Assembly (NCBI GenBank): GCA_049293335.1
Contig: JBATSO010000002.1
Location: 1 to 31,584 of the forward strand
Source: JAGXIT01 sp049293335
GTDB lineage: Bacteria; Patescibacteriota; Saccharimonadia; Saccharimonadales; UBA4665
Reading direction: 5' to 3'
Length of the DNA: 31,584 nucleotides
The first letter of the stretch is position 1; the number at the start of each line of letters is the position of its first letter. The notes below the pieces were generated by a model. It worked only from the letters and a program-made list of their open reading frames with translations, was not told the origin of the DNA and did not search any database. Below, one piece after another: positions 21,313 through 29,543 of the stretch. The translations under genes and the position numbers were made by a program.

Positions 21313-23736
21313 CTACCCAACCTTGCGACCAACAGCATGTGAAAGTATGGCAATCATTTCTTCGGGACGGAGGGTCCTTTGAGAACGAGCGCGCTTATAG
21401 TGCTCTTGCATCACACGGTCATTTTCTGGTTTTGTGTAGGTTATATCCACTTGGGGCGGATTATCAAATTCTACAGGAACAGTACCTGTCTTGGCGCCAA
21501 TGATATCGCTATACGTAGCCATGTCACGATGTGAGGCAAGATAGCCTTGTGCGAACGAGGCCACAGTACCATCATCAGTGGTTCTTATTGTATTCACTTT
21601 TGCCCCAGCCTCACTGTACGGAACCTCTATGCCGGTAACTGCCGAGGCGGCTGTTTCGGCTTGAAGCTCGGCTGGGTTTGTACCAGCGTACCTAGTAACA
21701 TCACGTCCATTAATATGTACTCTTGTGGCATGCTGCAATCTTGGGTCGTTTGCGTCTACTTGCTCACGTATAGTGACAACATTTCCGTTGCGGTCTAGTA
21801 CGGGAAACTCTGCGTCAAAAATTAGCTTGTCATCATTATTGCGACCACGAAATACCCGATCAAACCATTTGGCCCGCCTACGATAATTTAGGGGCAGGTT
21901 CTGATTGTAGTTATTTTCCATTCTGTCTTCCCATGGGTCACTTGAGATATACGCATTGTCATATAACCGACTCCGTACAGGCAATAGCTTTACTTTATCG
22001 GAGCGTATACCGGTACCATGACCGGCAGCTTCATGACTTAAGGTCCAGAGCGCACCCATATAGTCTGCAAAGTACTCTCGTAGTTCATCTGGGTTTTGCG
22101 TTTCTTTCATATGCATCTCAACGAGTTCAAGAGCGGGAGCGCAAAATCCGAGAACTCCTTCATCGTCTTGCTTATCTACTCCAACACCGATTTTTTTTGG
22201 GTTACTGTGGTGGTCTCCAGCGCTAGATTCTGGATAGACAAATATACCGGTAATTTTATCGGCAAGACTACCCCCACGCATAGCAGCAAACTGTTTTATG
22301 AGACCCTCAAATTCTTCGACAGTTTCGGCTGCAGGAGATTTATCAATAAACATTATTCTTAGCTCTTTATCTTTGCCTTCAGCATTCTTGAACTTACCAC
22401 ACAGTATATCTGCGATTCGTCCATCGCGCATAAGGTGTTCGTATTTGCGTGAATATGCCCAAGGCATATCAACAAGCGTGCCGTCTTCTTGGAGCGCCTC
22501 GGGTCGTAGACGTACCCACGCCATATCTCTTGGCGTTTTTAGTATTTTGGGAATCATCAATTCTTTACCTGGCACAAGCTTCCATGCACGCTTGATTGCA
22601 TCTTTCATAATTTTACGGAAGCGTGGAAGGGGTGGAATGAGGAAAGGAATAAACTTACCATCGTAGTCACGGTCTGGATTCTCGGGCGGGTTATCAACCC
22701 CAGGTTCATAATGTTCTGTGCGAATAACCTCTACTTCGTCTTCCCCAGGAAGCTCGACAGTTGCTTGCATTGTCACGCCACGCTTTGCTGTGAAAGCCTC
22801 GTTGATTGCCTTCTGGAAGGAGGGGTCTGTTTGAGCACCCGATTCGACCTTGCGAATTGCATCGGTGAGCGATGAAAAACCAAGTCGCTTTGCATCAGCC
22901 TGGAGCTGGGCTTTGAGTTCTTGACTAATCACATCTTGGACCGCTGTAAGCTTAGGCTTTATGGCATTTGCTCCGAGGCTTCGGGTAATGGGTTCTGCAT
23001 ATGCGGCGGCACGTCTATCAGATAAATCGTTATTGGTTTTTTCTAATACACCTATATCTTTATCTGTCGAATATTCGTCTGACGAACGACCCGTTATGAT
23101 AACTTCTTTAAGCCTACCGCCCTTTCCCATCTGCGCGTTGACTCCGTCTGAAAACTTCTGAACAGCAGTCGGATCAACAACATTTTGGCCAGCTTTGCTT
23201 GAAGCAGCAGCGTCTACGCTTATTGTAACTGTTTTGCCTGGAGTAATGTTTACCACTGCACCCGGTACAAGCACGTCAGGAACAGGATTGAAGTGTCTAT
23301 ATATGCCGTGCCCCACTTGGCGAGCCTCATCACCAAGGTCTTGAGCAGCAGTGATAACATTCGGTATATTTGCCGCCACATTAACTACTAAAAGCCCGAG
23401 CAGGCTTGCTTTAAGTGCTGTTTCCGGCGATACAGACCAGCCGTCATGTTGCAGCCAGGGATATGATCGGACCCCCACGGGGACACGTTCGATTTTTGGT
23501 AATGTTTTACCCGTAGGCTCCATGGTGAGTGTCAGGTCAAAAGGCTTCTCAGGAACAAAACGACTTTCTAGATAGTCACCCATCACCCTTGTTGACTCAA
23601 CATCAATACGAGTCATAGTTGGGTCAGTAAAATCAGGGTAAGTTCGTTCCACGAGGGAATTGGGGTTAACATCTACTGCCATAGGGATACTATCACCTGT
23701 TGGAATAGTGTGTTTTTCTGCATGTAGTGTACTCAT
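21313..23736 (-). CDS. Surface protein: OmpA-like domain plus HExxxH gluzincin-like metallopeptidase
   Basis: 807 residues. A cytoplasmic N-terminal part of about 105 residues, one TM at 106-126, then an extracellular part. 168-258 resembles an OmpA-like peptidoglycan-binding domain: VIITGRSSDE (212-221) and NNDLSDRRAAAYAEPI (235-250), where the family has G-x-(T)-D and N-x-LS-x-RA. A long linker follows. LSHEAAGHGTG carries H568-E569-x-x-x-H573, the HExxxH zinc motif of M49 (DPP III), and E690-L-Q-A-E694 recalls its EExxAE second motif. The gap of about 117 residues is longer than in DPP III (about 55). Possibly a wall-attached protease; catalysis is an inference. Its promoter has TACAAT at 23770-23775. 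Confidence 0.78.
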   Translation of the reverse strand: MSTLHAEKHTIPTGDSIPMAVDVNPNSLVERTYPDFTDPTMTRIDVESTRVMGDYLESRFVPEKPFDLTLTMEPTGKTLPKIERVPVGVRSYPWLQHDGWSVSPETALKASLLGLLVVNVAANIPNVITAAQDLGDEARQVGHGIYRHFNPVPDVLVPGAVVNITPGKTVTISVDAAASSKAGQNVVDPTAVQKFSDGVNAQMGKGGRLKEVIITGRSSDEYSTDKDIGVLEKTNNDLSDRRAAAYAEPITRSLGANAIKPKLTAVQDVISQELKAQLQADAKRLGFSSLTDAIRKVESGAQTDPSFQKAINEAFTAKRGVTMQATVELPGEDEVEVIRTEHYEPGVDNPPENPDRDYDGKFIPFLIPPLPRFRKIMKDAIKRAWKLVPGKELMIPKILKTPRDMAWVRLRPEALQEDGTLVDMPWAYSRKYEHLMRDGRIADILCGKFKNAEGKDKELRIMFIDKSPAAETVEEFEGLIKQFAAMRGGSLADKITGIFVYPESSAGDHHSNPKKIGVGVDKQDDEGVLGFCAPALELVEMHMKETQNPDELREYFADYMGALWTLSHEAAGHGTGIRSDKVKLLPVRSRLYDNAYISSDPWEDRMENNYNQNLPLNYRRRAKWFDRVFRGRNNDDKLIFDAEFPVLDRNGNVVTIREQVDANDPRLQHATRVHINGRDVTRYAGTNPAELQAETAASAVTGIEVPYSEAGAKVNTIRTTDDGTVASFAQGYLASHRDMATYSDIIGAKTGTVPVEFDNPPQVDITYTKPENDRVMQEHYKRARSQRTLRPEEMIAILSHAVGRKVG

Positions 23737-23769
23737 AGCTCTCGGTAAGTCCTTATTTAAACTTTTTGT

Positions 23770-23775
23770 ATTGTA
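23770..23775 (-). promoter_or_regulatory. -10 TACAAT of the surface metallopeptidase gene
   Basis: TACAAT in an AT-rich stretch, start near 23763, leader about 27 nt with no convincing Shine-Dalgarno. Confidence 0.45.
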
Positions 23776-23832
23776 CTATATATTTTAAAATAAATCAATA
23801 GTATTGTTTACTTATATATGGCTTTGTCTGTG

Positions 23833-23841
23833 TGTTATACT
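23833..23841 (+). promoter_or_regulatory. Extended -10 TGT-TATACT upstream of tRNA-Arg(CCG)
   Basis: TATACT (23836-23841) preceded by TGT. The start near 23848 would give a 143-nt 5' leader before the tRNA. No nearer promoter is obvious. Confidence 0.5.
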
Positions 23842-23864
23842 TCACTTCGTATCGTGTTTCAACA

Positions 23865-23914
23865 AAACCTCAAACCAGAGAGCAAAATCGAGCAGAATCG
23901 ACCGTTTGAGGTTT
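23865..23914. repeat. 11-bp inverted repeat in the tRNA-Arg(CCG) leader
   Basis: AAACCTCAAAC (23865-23875) pairs with GTTTGAGGTTT (23904-23914) across 28 nt. It may be a leader structure; no coding frame here looks real. Confidence 0.7.
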
Positions 23915-23990
23915 CGAAAGAACAACCCAAAGACTCAGCCAAAGCTTTTGCCAAGTATGCAAAACAAGGTGAGTGCACAGGAAAGGATAT

Positions 23991-24067
23991 GCCCCGTTAG
24001 CTCAATTGGATAGAGCGTCGGTTTCCGGTACCGGAGGTTGCAGGTTCGATTCCTGTGCGGGGTACCA
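23991..24067 (+). tRNA. tRNA-Arg (anticodon CCG)
   Basis: Acceptor GCCCCGT/GCGGGGT, anticodon loop TTCCGGT (CCG), T arm with GTTCGATTC, discriminator A and encoded CCA. An 18-nt copy of its 3' end lies 146 nt downstream. Confidence 0.96.
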
Positions 24068-24102
24068 AGTAAAGGCCGGCTTTTGGCCGGCTTTTACTTG
24101 GT
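24064..24102 (+). terminator. Terminator of tRNA-Arg(CCG), anchored on ACCA
   Basis: CCAAGTAAA pairs with TTTACTTGG and GCCGGC with GCCGGC around a TTTT loop; a short T run follows. The tRNA CCA is the base of the stem. Confidence 0.85.
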
Positions 24103-24455
24103 TTTGCGTCAGGATGAGAACCGTCAAGTGAGCGTAGCGAACGTAGGTTCGTACAGTTTTTTGCAGCACAGGAACTCGTTCCGAGCAGCAAAAAACCGTG
24201 CAAGCGAAGCGCTTCCTGTGCGGGGTACCATATGTAGGAGGGGCTCGCAACGTTCCGCGGCCCTGGAACTTCATCTTTGGAAACAAGTTTTTTAAGAGAA
24301 GCTTCCCTTGCGAACTGTCGCTGACAGTCCTCACCCTCCACTTCATATCCGAAATAAATTCGGATATTCGCAACTCCCCCCAAAGCTCGGCTTTCGCCTC
24401 ATTCGCTTTGCTCAAGCGTAGGGGAAGACTCTTGGCGCTCTGTGATTAAACAGCC
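24068..24455. other. Gene-free stretch with hairpins and a tRNA-tail copy
   Basis: No credible gene. It holds the tRNA-Arg(CCG) terminator; a hairpin GTTTTTTGC (24156-24164) / GCAAAAAAC (24188-24196) with inner GGAAC/GTTCC; the tail copy (24213-24230); a 6-bp hairpin ACTGTC/GACAGT (24314-24328); and ATATCCGAA/TTCGGATAT (24345-24367). The last two lie downstream of kup and could end its transcript. The reading frames antisense to the tRNA are artefacts. Confidence 0.7.
24213..24230 (+). repeat. tRNA-Arg(CCG) 3'-end copy (exact, 18 nt)
   Basis: Identical to tRNA positions 24050-24067, ending GCGGGGTACCA, with no 5' tRNA part. It is preceded by an AAGCG/CGCTT mini-hairpin. Unlike the copies after tRNA-Arg(TCG), no terminator follows. 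Confidence 0.88.
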
Positions 24456-26348
24456 TTAGAGTTCGATGGTGGAGCTGAGTTCTATGGTGCGGGCGGGTGG
24501 CAGGTGGTAGTAGTCGCTTTGGCTCATGGCATTTTTGTTCATTATGCCGTAAATGGTTTTACGTACGGGCACCATGTTCTGCGCTCGACTTGGCAGCACG
24601 TGAATGAGCGAAGTGAAATAAATTGCCTCGTTCATGTCAAATAAAAATTCTTTGTCGGTGTTATGCAGGCTCGCAAGCGCCTTTGGTATGTCGGTAACAT
24701 CGTGAAAACCGTAGCGCAGTCGCACATAGCTTACGCCATCGTCATGGTAATGCAAAGTGTCGGTATGCACTCGGTCTTTTTTGGGCACATGCGCGTCGTT
24801 AGTAATGTGCACCGAAACAATCATGGTGTGTTGGTGTAGTTCACGCAGTTCTTGGGTAGTTGTTTTGAGTGCCAAGGGCACCACATCTGCACGGTGCGTT
24901 ACGTAAATAGCAGCTCCAGGCAAGCGCTTAACGTCCAGCCTACCTGTATGCAAATCTTTCACAAAGTCGGCGAGCGGCTTCTGAAGCAACAGGCGTTTTT
25001 CGGCGATGATTTTTTGACCTTTTATCCAGGTGGTAATAATGTAAAAGACAATTGCTGCCAGCAGTATAGGGAACCAACCACCGTGCAGTATCTTTGAACT
25101 ATTGGCTGTAACAAAAAGTAGGTCAAGCGGTATGAAAAGTGCCAGCACGAACAGGACGAAGCGCAGGCTTTTTCGCCAGACCACTCGCGCCACCACCAAA
25201 AACAACACCGTGTCGATGGCCAGCGTGCCGCTGACCGCTATACCGTACGCATTCGCCAACTTTTCAGACGAGCCAAACAAAATCACTAGAAACACTACTG
25301 CCAAACAAAGGGCAAAGTTTACAAATGGCAAATAAACCTGGCCTGTTTCTTTTTCTGACGTATGTTTTACAAGCATTTTTGGCAAAAAGTTAAGCTGTGT
25401 AGCTTGGCGAGTTAAAGAAAACGCGCCCGAAATAACTGACTGAGAAGCAATCAGCGTCGCCAGAGTAGCCAGAATAATAACCGTCACACGGGTAGCCTCG
25501 GGAAACATGATGATAAATGGGTCGTTTATAGCGTGCGCGTTCGTGAGCAGCAGAGCGCCCTGCCCCATGTAACACAGTGCGAGCGCAGGAAACACTACAA
25601 AAAACCAGGCGCGTGAAATTGGCGGGCGGCCAAAGTGCCCCATGTCGGCATAGAGTGCCTCGGCCCCCGTAATAGTAAGCACCACCGCCCCCGTAACCGT
25701 AAATGCCATACGCGGCGCGCCGTAAAATAGCTCTAAGGCTGGCACAGGGGAAAGAACACGCAAAATTTCTGGGTGCGCCAAAATTTGCAGCAACCCACCT
25801 GCGCCAATACACGCGAACCACACAAGCATAACAGGACCAAACAGCCGACCAATAAAGCTGGTGCCATACTGCTGAATTAAAAACAGCCCCACTAAAATAA
25901 CCAGCGTTATCGGCACAATAAAATGGTGCGAACCAGGCACCACAATTTTTAGACCCTCTACAGCCGACATTACCGAAATGGCGGGCGTAATAGCACTATC
26001 GCCGTAAAATAGCGCCACGCCGAGTAAACCCAAAAATATAAAAAACCACTTGTACCGCTCTACAAATTGACTGTTTTTAAGCAACGCAACCAGCGCAATT
26101 ATGCCGCCTTCGCCCTTGTTATCGGCCCGCATGATAAAGCCCACGTATTTGACCGAAACGACTATGGTGACCGACCACAGCACCAGCGAAATAATACCGT
26201 GCACGTTTAGTTGGGTAACGGGAATGTGTAAGCCCGCCGAACCAAAAATTGCCTTGAGAGCATACAGTGGGCTGGTGCCAATATCGCCAAACACTACGCC
26301 GAGCGCGCCGACACCTAAGCCTATCAAACCTTTTCTGGCTGTTTTCAT
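24456..26348 (-). CDS. kup: KUP-family potassium uptake permease
   Basis: 630 residues from the ATG at 26348. The N-terminal signature GVVFGDIGTSPLYALKAIF, the conserved YGDSAITPAISVMSAVEGL and GTSFIGRLFGPVMLVWF are diagnostic. About twelve TM helices cover 1-440, followed by a cytoplasmic C-terminal domain. It imports K+, likely with H+. A GTG eight codons upstream lies inside the extended -10 region and is rejected. Single-gene unit. Confidence 0.96.
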   Translation of the reverse strand: MKTARKGLIGLGVGALGVVFGDIGTSPLYALKAIFGSAGLHIPVTQLNVHGIISLVLWSVTIVVSVKYVGFIMRADNKGEGGIIALVALLKNSQFVERYKWFFIFLGLLGVALFYGDSAITPAISVMSAVEGLKIVVPGSHHFIVPITLVILVGLFLIQQYGTSFIGRLFGPVMLVWFACIGAGGLLQILAHPEILRVLSPVPALELFYGAPRMAFTVTGAVVLTITGAEALYADMGHFGRPPISRAWFFVVFPALALCYMGQGALLLTNAHAINDPFIIMFPEATRVTVIILATLATLIASQSVISGAFSLTRQATQLNFLPKMLVKHTSEKETGQVYLPFVNFALCLAVVFLVILFGSSEKLANAYGIAVSGTLAIDTVLFLVVARVVWRKSLRFVLFVLALFIPLDLLFVTANSSKILHGGWFPILLAAIVFYIITTWIKGQKIIAEKRLLLQKPLADFVKDLHTGRLDVKRLPGAAIYVTHRADVVPLALKTTTQELRELHQHTMIVSVHITNDAHVPKKDRVHTDTLHYHDDGVSYVRLRYGFHDVTDIPKALASLHNTDKEFLFDMNEAIYFTSLIHVLPSRAQNMVPVRKTIYGIMNKNAMSQSDYYHLPPARTIELSSTIEL

Positions 26349-26358
26349 ACCTGCCTTC

Positions 26359-26367
26359 ACTATACCA
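26359..26367 (-). promoter_or_regulatory. Extended -10 TGG-TATAGT of kup
   Basis: TATAGT (26359-26364) preceded by TGG; start near 26352, only about 4 nt before the ATG at 26348. Confidence 0.6.
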
Positions 26368-26425
26368 CTCACACTAGAAAAATCTGGTACATGTGCACCG
26401 ACGACCGAATGAAGCTAGGTGCTTA

Positions 26426-26593
26426 GAAATTCCAAATCACAAGCTCCAAATACCAAATAAATTCGAATGTTCAAAACTTATAAACTCCAAACAAAAAAAC
26501 ACAGTGCGTTTATGTACTGCTGCCGCCTATTTCGAATTTGAGATTTGGTATTTGGGTATTGTCTGGTATTTGTTTTTTGGGATTTGGAATTTC
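26426..26593. repeat. Long imperfect inverted repeat (T/G-rich, about 168 bp)
   Basis: Outer arms GAAATTCCAAATC (26426-26438) / GATTTGGAATTTC (26581-26593) match perfectly. Inner arms CCAAATACCAAAT..AAATTCGAA match the other side with a 3-nt indel. The TTTGG/CCAAA style resembles intergenic palindromic elements I associate with CPR genomes. Between kup and the metallopeptidase gene. Confidence 0.85.
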
Positions 26594-26620
26594 CCAGGTC
26601 ATTGCTTGGTCGCTGGTGCT

Positions 26621-27478
26621 CTACTGAAACGTGTTGCAGCTTGTTACTTTACCAGTGGCGTAGCCCGCCTTAAACCATTTGACACGCTGGGCGGAGGAGC
26701 CGTGCGTCCAGGTTTCGGGGTTGGTGGTGCCTGTTTCGGTTTTTTGAATGTGGTCGTCGCCCACCGCTGCGGCAGCACTTAGGGCCTGTTCGATTTCACC
26801 AGCTTGCAATATGCCACTAGAAGACAGTGAGTTCATCCAGATGCCTGCGTAGCAATCTGCTTGCAACTCTAAGGCCTCAGAAAGTGCATTGGCCTGGTCT
26901 GGGTTATCTTGCTGTGCTTGCATAACTTGATCCATCGTACCTAGCTGATTTTGCACGTGGTGACCAGCCTCGTGAGCAATTACATACGCTTGAGCTACAT
27001 CACCACTACTGCCACCGTAGCGTTTTTGTAGCTCGTCAAAAAAGGTTTCATCGAGGTAAACGGTTTGGTCAAGTGGGCAGTAGTGCGGGCCCATGGCCGA
27101 GCTGGCAATACCACAGCCAGACTGGGTTGCCTGCCGAAAAAGTATCAGTTTTGGGTCTTGATACTGCTTGCTTTGTGCCAAAAATATTTCTGACCAAATT
27201 TGGTTGTTAGAGCCCAAAACCTTGCGCGTAAACGTTTCGTACTTATCAGCACCCTGGAACTCGGCTGGCTGTTCAACCGACTGCGAAGATTGCTGGGTGG
27301 CAACTTGGTTTAACACTTGTTCAAGTACACTGCCGTTGTCGCCCGTGCCGCCGCCCAAAAAAGCAAAAGCCAAAAATAGTATCAGGCCGCCTACACCCGT
27401 CAGCGCTATTCCGCCCGTACCCATACCGCGGCGATCTTCTACATTGCCACTCCCCTGTAACTTATCCCATAACGCCAT
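26621..27478 (-). CDS. YpfJ-type neutral zinc metallopeptidase
   Basis: 285 residues. Short cytoplasmic N-terminus, TM at about 21-43 (GGIALTGVGGLILFLAFAFLGG), Ser/Gln linker, then the Zn_peptidase domain: CGIASSAMGPHYCPLDQTVYLD, HEAGHHVQNQLG (HExxH) and ELQADCYAGIW with the third ligand. The C-terminal HGSSAQRVKWFKAGYATG motif is complete. Catalytic side outside the membrane. Start fixed by AAGGAG and the promoter TATACT (27502-27507). Substrate unknown. Confidence 0.94.
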   Translation of the reverse strand: MALWDKLQGSGNVEDRRGMGTGGIALTGVGGLILFLAFAFLGGGTGDNGSVLEQVLNQVATQQSSQSVEQPAEFQGADKYETFTRKVLGSNNQIWSEIFLAQSKQYQDPKLILFRQATQSGCGIASSAMGPHYCPLDQTVYLDETFFDELQKRYGGSSGDVAQAYVIAHEAGHHVQNQLGTMDQVMQAQQDNPDQANALSEALELQADCYAGIWMNSLSSSGILQAGEIEQALSAAAAVGDDHIQKTETGTTNPETWTHGSSAQRVKWFKAGYATGKVTSCNTFQ

Positions 27479-27501
27479 ACATACTCCTTGTTTGTTGGCA
27501 T

Positions 27502-27507
27502 AGTATA
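27502..27507 (-). promoter_or_regulatory. -10 TATACT of the YpfJ-type gene
   Basis: TATACT on the minus strand with a leader of about 16-20 nt carrying AAGGAG before the ATG at 27478. Confidence 0.55.
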
Positions 27508-27572
27508 CTATGGCCTTTTCTAAAACTGTAATCTAGTTCACTTTCGACAAAGTTCGTACAAAATATATTTTA

Positions 27573-27581
27573 TGATATAGT
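27573..27581 (+). promoter_or_regulatory. Extended -10 TGA-TATAGT of the nucleotidyltransferase gene
   Basis: TATAGT (27576-27581) preceded by TGA, 7 nt before the ATG at 27589; predicted leaderless. Confidence 0.65.
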
Positions 27582-27588
27582 ATATATA

Positions 27589-28215
27589 ATGTTATTTCTT
27601 GAAGCCATCAAATTCGATCCCGACCTTTCGCGTGTGCCAAAAGAAAAAATCGTGATTGTTGGCAGCGTGGCGCTTGCAGTGTACAGTAGGCTTGCGGGCT
27701 TAAAAGCAGCAACCCACCCAATCATGCATGACCTTGATTTATGTGTGGATGAGACTACGTATGCGCTGCTACTGAAAAAATCATTACCCGCAGACTCCAA
27801 CCCCCAAGACAACAATAGCTGGCGCCAAGATACGCGCTGCGGCAATACAACGCTACGCAAAAATTATATGCTACAAGGTCTAGACAAACCCGTTCAGCTC
27901 GACGTGGGACCAACTGTACACAACTGGTCATACGGCGAGGTTTGTGAAGATGCGCTTAATTTTGAAGGCTTTAAGGTACTAAGTCCACTTCGTCAGCTTG
28001 CGTGGTACGAAGCTCTCAACCGCAAGGATGACAGTAGTAAGATGATTCTGTTGCGTACTGTGCTCATACCTAAGCTCATAGATTGCGCTGACCTCCCGCC
28101 CCAACGCGTGGAGTGGTTAGTGGTTAGAATTGCAGCTCTTAGGCCGCGCTTGCTAGGTTGTATTCGACTGCTTGCGCCTGCACCGCAGCCATTCCCGCAT
28201 ACTCCGCAGCACTAA
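27589..28215 (+). CDS. Nucleotidyltransferase-fold protein
   Basis: 208 residues. IVIVGSVALAVYSRLAG (21-37) followed by HDLDLCVD (47-54) is the GS-x(n)-DxD pattern of minimal nucleotidyltransferases (D48, D50). A PVQLDVGPT strand (about 102-110) could supply the third acid. It may modify a protein or RNA, or be an antitoxin-like or antibiotic-type NTase; no partner gene adjoins. The last 25 residues (Pro/Arg/Leu-rich) are antisense to the next gene's 3' end and look like read-through after loss of an original stop. Confidence 0.75.
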   Translation: MLFLEAIKFDPDLSRVPKEKIVIVGSVALAVYSRLAGLKAATHPIMHDLDLCVDETTYALLLKKSLPADSNPQDNNSWRQDTRCGNTTLRKNYMLQGLDKPVQLDVGPTVHNWSYGEVCEDALNFEGFKVLSPLRQLAWYEALNRKDDSSKMILLRTVLIPKLIDCADLPPQRVEWLVVRIAALRPRLLGCIRLLAPAPQPFPHTPQH

Positions 28216-28639
28216 CATGGGTCAGGTGCGGCGGCTTACCTGTTTCGTTAAAACCGCCTGAAATTTGTTTATCGTACCATGTGTCTTTTTCCGACTGCGC
28301 CGCAGCAAGTGTATAAAGTAAGCCAACGACTTCTGGTCCTATTTGGCGCTTTTCATCAACGCATACATAATCATCGTGCTCTACTGTTAATACTCTGCCC
28401 TCGTTAAACGTAGTTCCGTCTGGGCCAACTGTTTCCACGTATGCATAAAATCGGCCCTTACTGCCTGGTTCTGGCCACCAATGAAACGCGCCATCACCAA
28501 CCTGAGCTTGAGGGTATTGTTCGGCCTTAACCGAACTAACTGTTTTACCAAATAATAGGCTTAGCTCGGCACGCAATATTTCATCGCGCCTAGGATCTAA
28601 CTTGACCTTACCGTCAACATCATAAAGCTCTGCTGTCAT
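28139..28639 (-). CDS. Unrecognised soluble protein (166 aa)
   Basis: Starts MTAELYDVDGKVKLD at the ATG at 28639, with AAAAGGAAC upstream and TATAAC before that. Mixed alpha/beta composition with a central FHWWPEPGSKGRFYAYVE and an Ala-rich helical C-terminus. No TM or signal. No family recognised. Its 3' end overlaps the nucleotidyltransferase frame by 77 nt. It sits with another unrecognised gene on the same strand. Confidence 0.7.
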   Translation of the reverse strand: MTAELYDVDGKVKLDPRRDEILRAELSLLFGKTVSSVKAEQYPQAQVGDGAFHWWPEPGSKGRFYAYVETVGPDGTTFNEGRVLTVEHDDYVCVDEKRQIGPEVVGLLYTLAAAQSEKDTWYDKQISGGFNETGKPPHLTHVSAAEYAGMAAVQAQAVEYNLASAA

Positions 28640-28808
28640 AGCGTTCCTTTTGTTATAAAAGTAGTGTTGGTTTGAGAGACGAACATAGAATCTATCCAAT
28701 CTTTTTATACGCCTACCTAATCATATGTGCTGTAACAATTCTTACTTTTTCTGATCATGCAGGTGCGGTGGTGCTGGTGCACGGTGGCAGTCAGAAGTGC
28801 TCATACTG

Positions 28809-29414
28809 TTACTGCAAGCTACGTACGCCCGAAACGGCAGGGCCTTCGCTGCGGTATACATCGCGCACTGGCATACCTTGGTCTCGGCCGACTGCCACCA
28901 GTGCCTCATGAATATCATTCTCGAAATAGTTGGCCGCCCCAGCGGGAACATACACTGGCGCATTTTGGTTAGCACACATCTGCCATATTTTTGCTCTTGC
29001 TTTATCGCTTAATGCATTCGCTCGACCATCCTCTACGTCAATCACTCCCAGCGAAGGGTCAACCACTTCTTCGGTTAGCTGTTGGTAGCCGCCAGCTATA
29101 ACTCGTGTTACCAGCCTTTCGCTGCCATCGGCAGAACCTATGACAGCGCGAATAACGCGTAAAATTTTGCATTCAAAACCAAGGGCTTGTTCTAGATCAC
29201 CTTTCACTTCCTTCATGTCTTCGCTAGAAACTAGACCAAAACGACCTAGTTTTTCAATCGCCTCCGTACGGCGTTGCCTAATGCGGTCGGCTGGGGTTAG
29301 TTGGTTATGCAGACTTGCCAGAAACGCTTCTACCTCTGCGGCATAATCAATGTCATTTGATTCGTTGGCAAAGCCAGTACGTACACGGAGCTGTCGTTCG
29401 GGGTTGTATGCCAT
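28809..29414 (-). CDS. Unrecognised soluble protein (201 aa)
   Basis: MAYNPERQLRVRT start. Helical first half (EVEAFLASLHNQLTPADRIRQRRTEAIEKL) and a mixed second half (VYVPAGAANYFENDIHEALVAVG). No TM or signal, no recognised family. The ATG has no Shine-Dalgarno; a promoter is not clear. It shares strand and style with the 166-aa gene 170 nt downstream, so they may be related in role. Confidence 0.7.
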   Translation of the reverse strand: MAYNPERQLRVRTGFANESNDIDYAAEVEAFLASLHNQLTPADRIRQRRTEAIEKLGRFGLVSSEDMKEVKGDLEQALGFECKILRVIRAVIGSADGSERLVTRVIAGGYQQLTEEVVDPSLGVIDVEDGRANALSDKARAKIWQMCANQNAPVYVPAGAANYFENDIHEALVAVGRDQGMPVRDVYRSEGPAVSGVRSLQ

Positions 29415-29543
29415 AGTGCTTTAACTGCCAGCGGACAATTCCTTTTGTTTTAATACGTATGTTTTTTGATGGGCCATAAAGCCCTAGAACTACCCTATTT
29501 TATACGCCTCCAACCAGCCGCAAGCTGTAATAATAATCACATA

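Noticed and set aside
23818..24000. 60-aa reading frame before tRNA-Arg(CCG)
   Set aside because: Its ATG is upstream of the predicted promoter -10 and its stop is inside the tRNA.
24104..24135. Degenerate copy of the uvrC palindrome (TTGCGTCAGG match)
   Set aside because: Only about 10 nt match and there is no inverted partner; probably chance.
24002..24415. Long minus-strand reading frames (137 and 128 aa) across tRNA-Arg(CCG)
   Set aside because: They are antisense to the tRNA and its tail copy; peptides such as PAQESNLQPPVPETDALSN and TGIEPATSGTGNRR are typical products of translating an antisense tRNA.
26393..26782. 129-aa plus-strand reading frame
   Set aside because: It translates the T/G-rich inverted repeat (FEFEIWYLGIVWYLFFGIWNF) and then runs antisense to the metallopeptidase.
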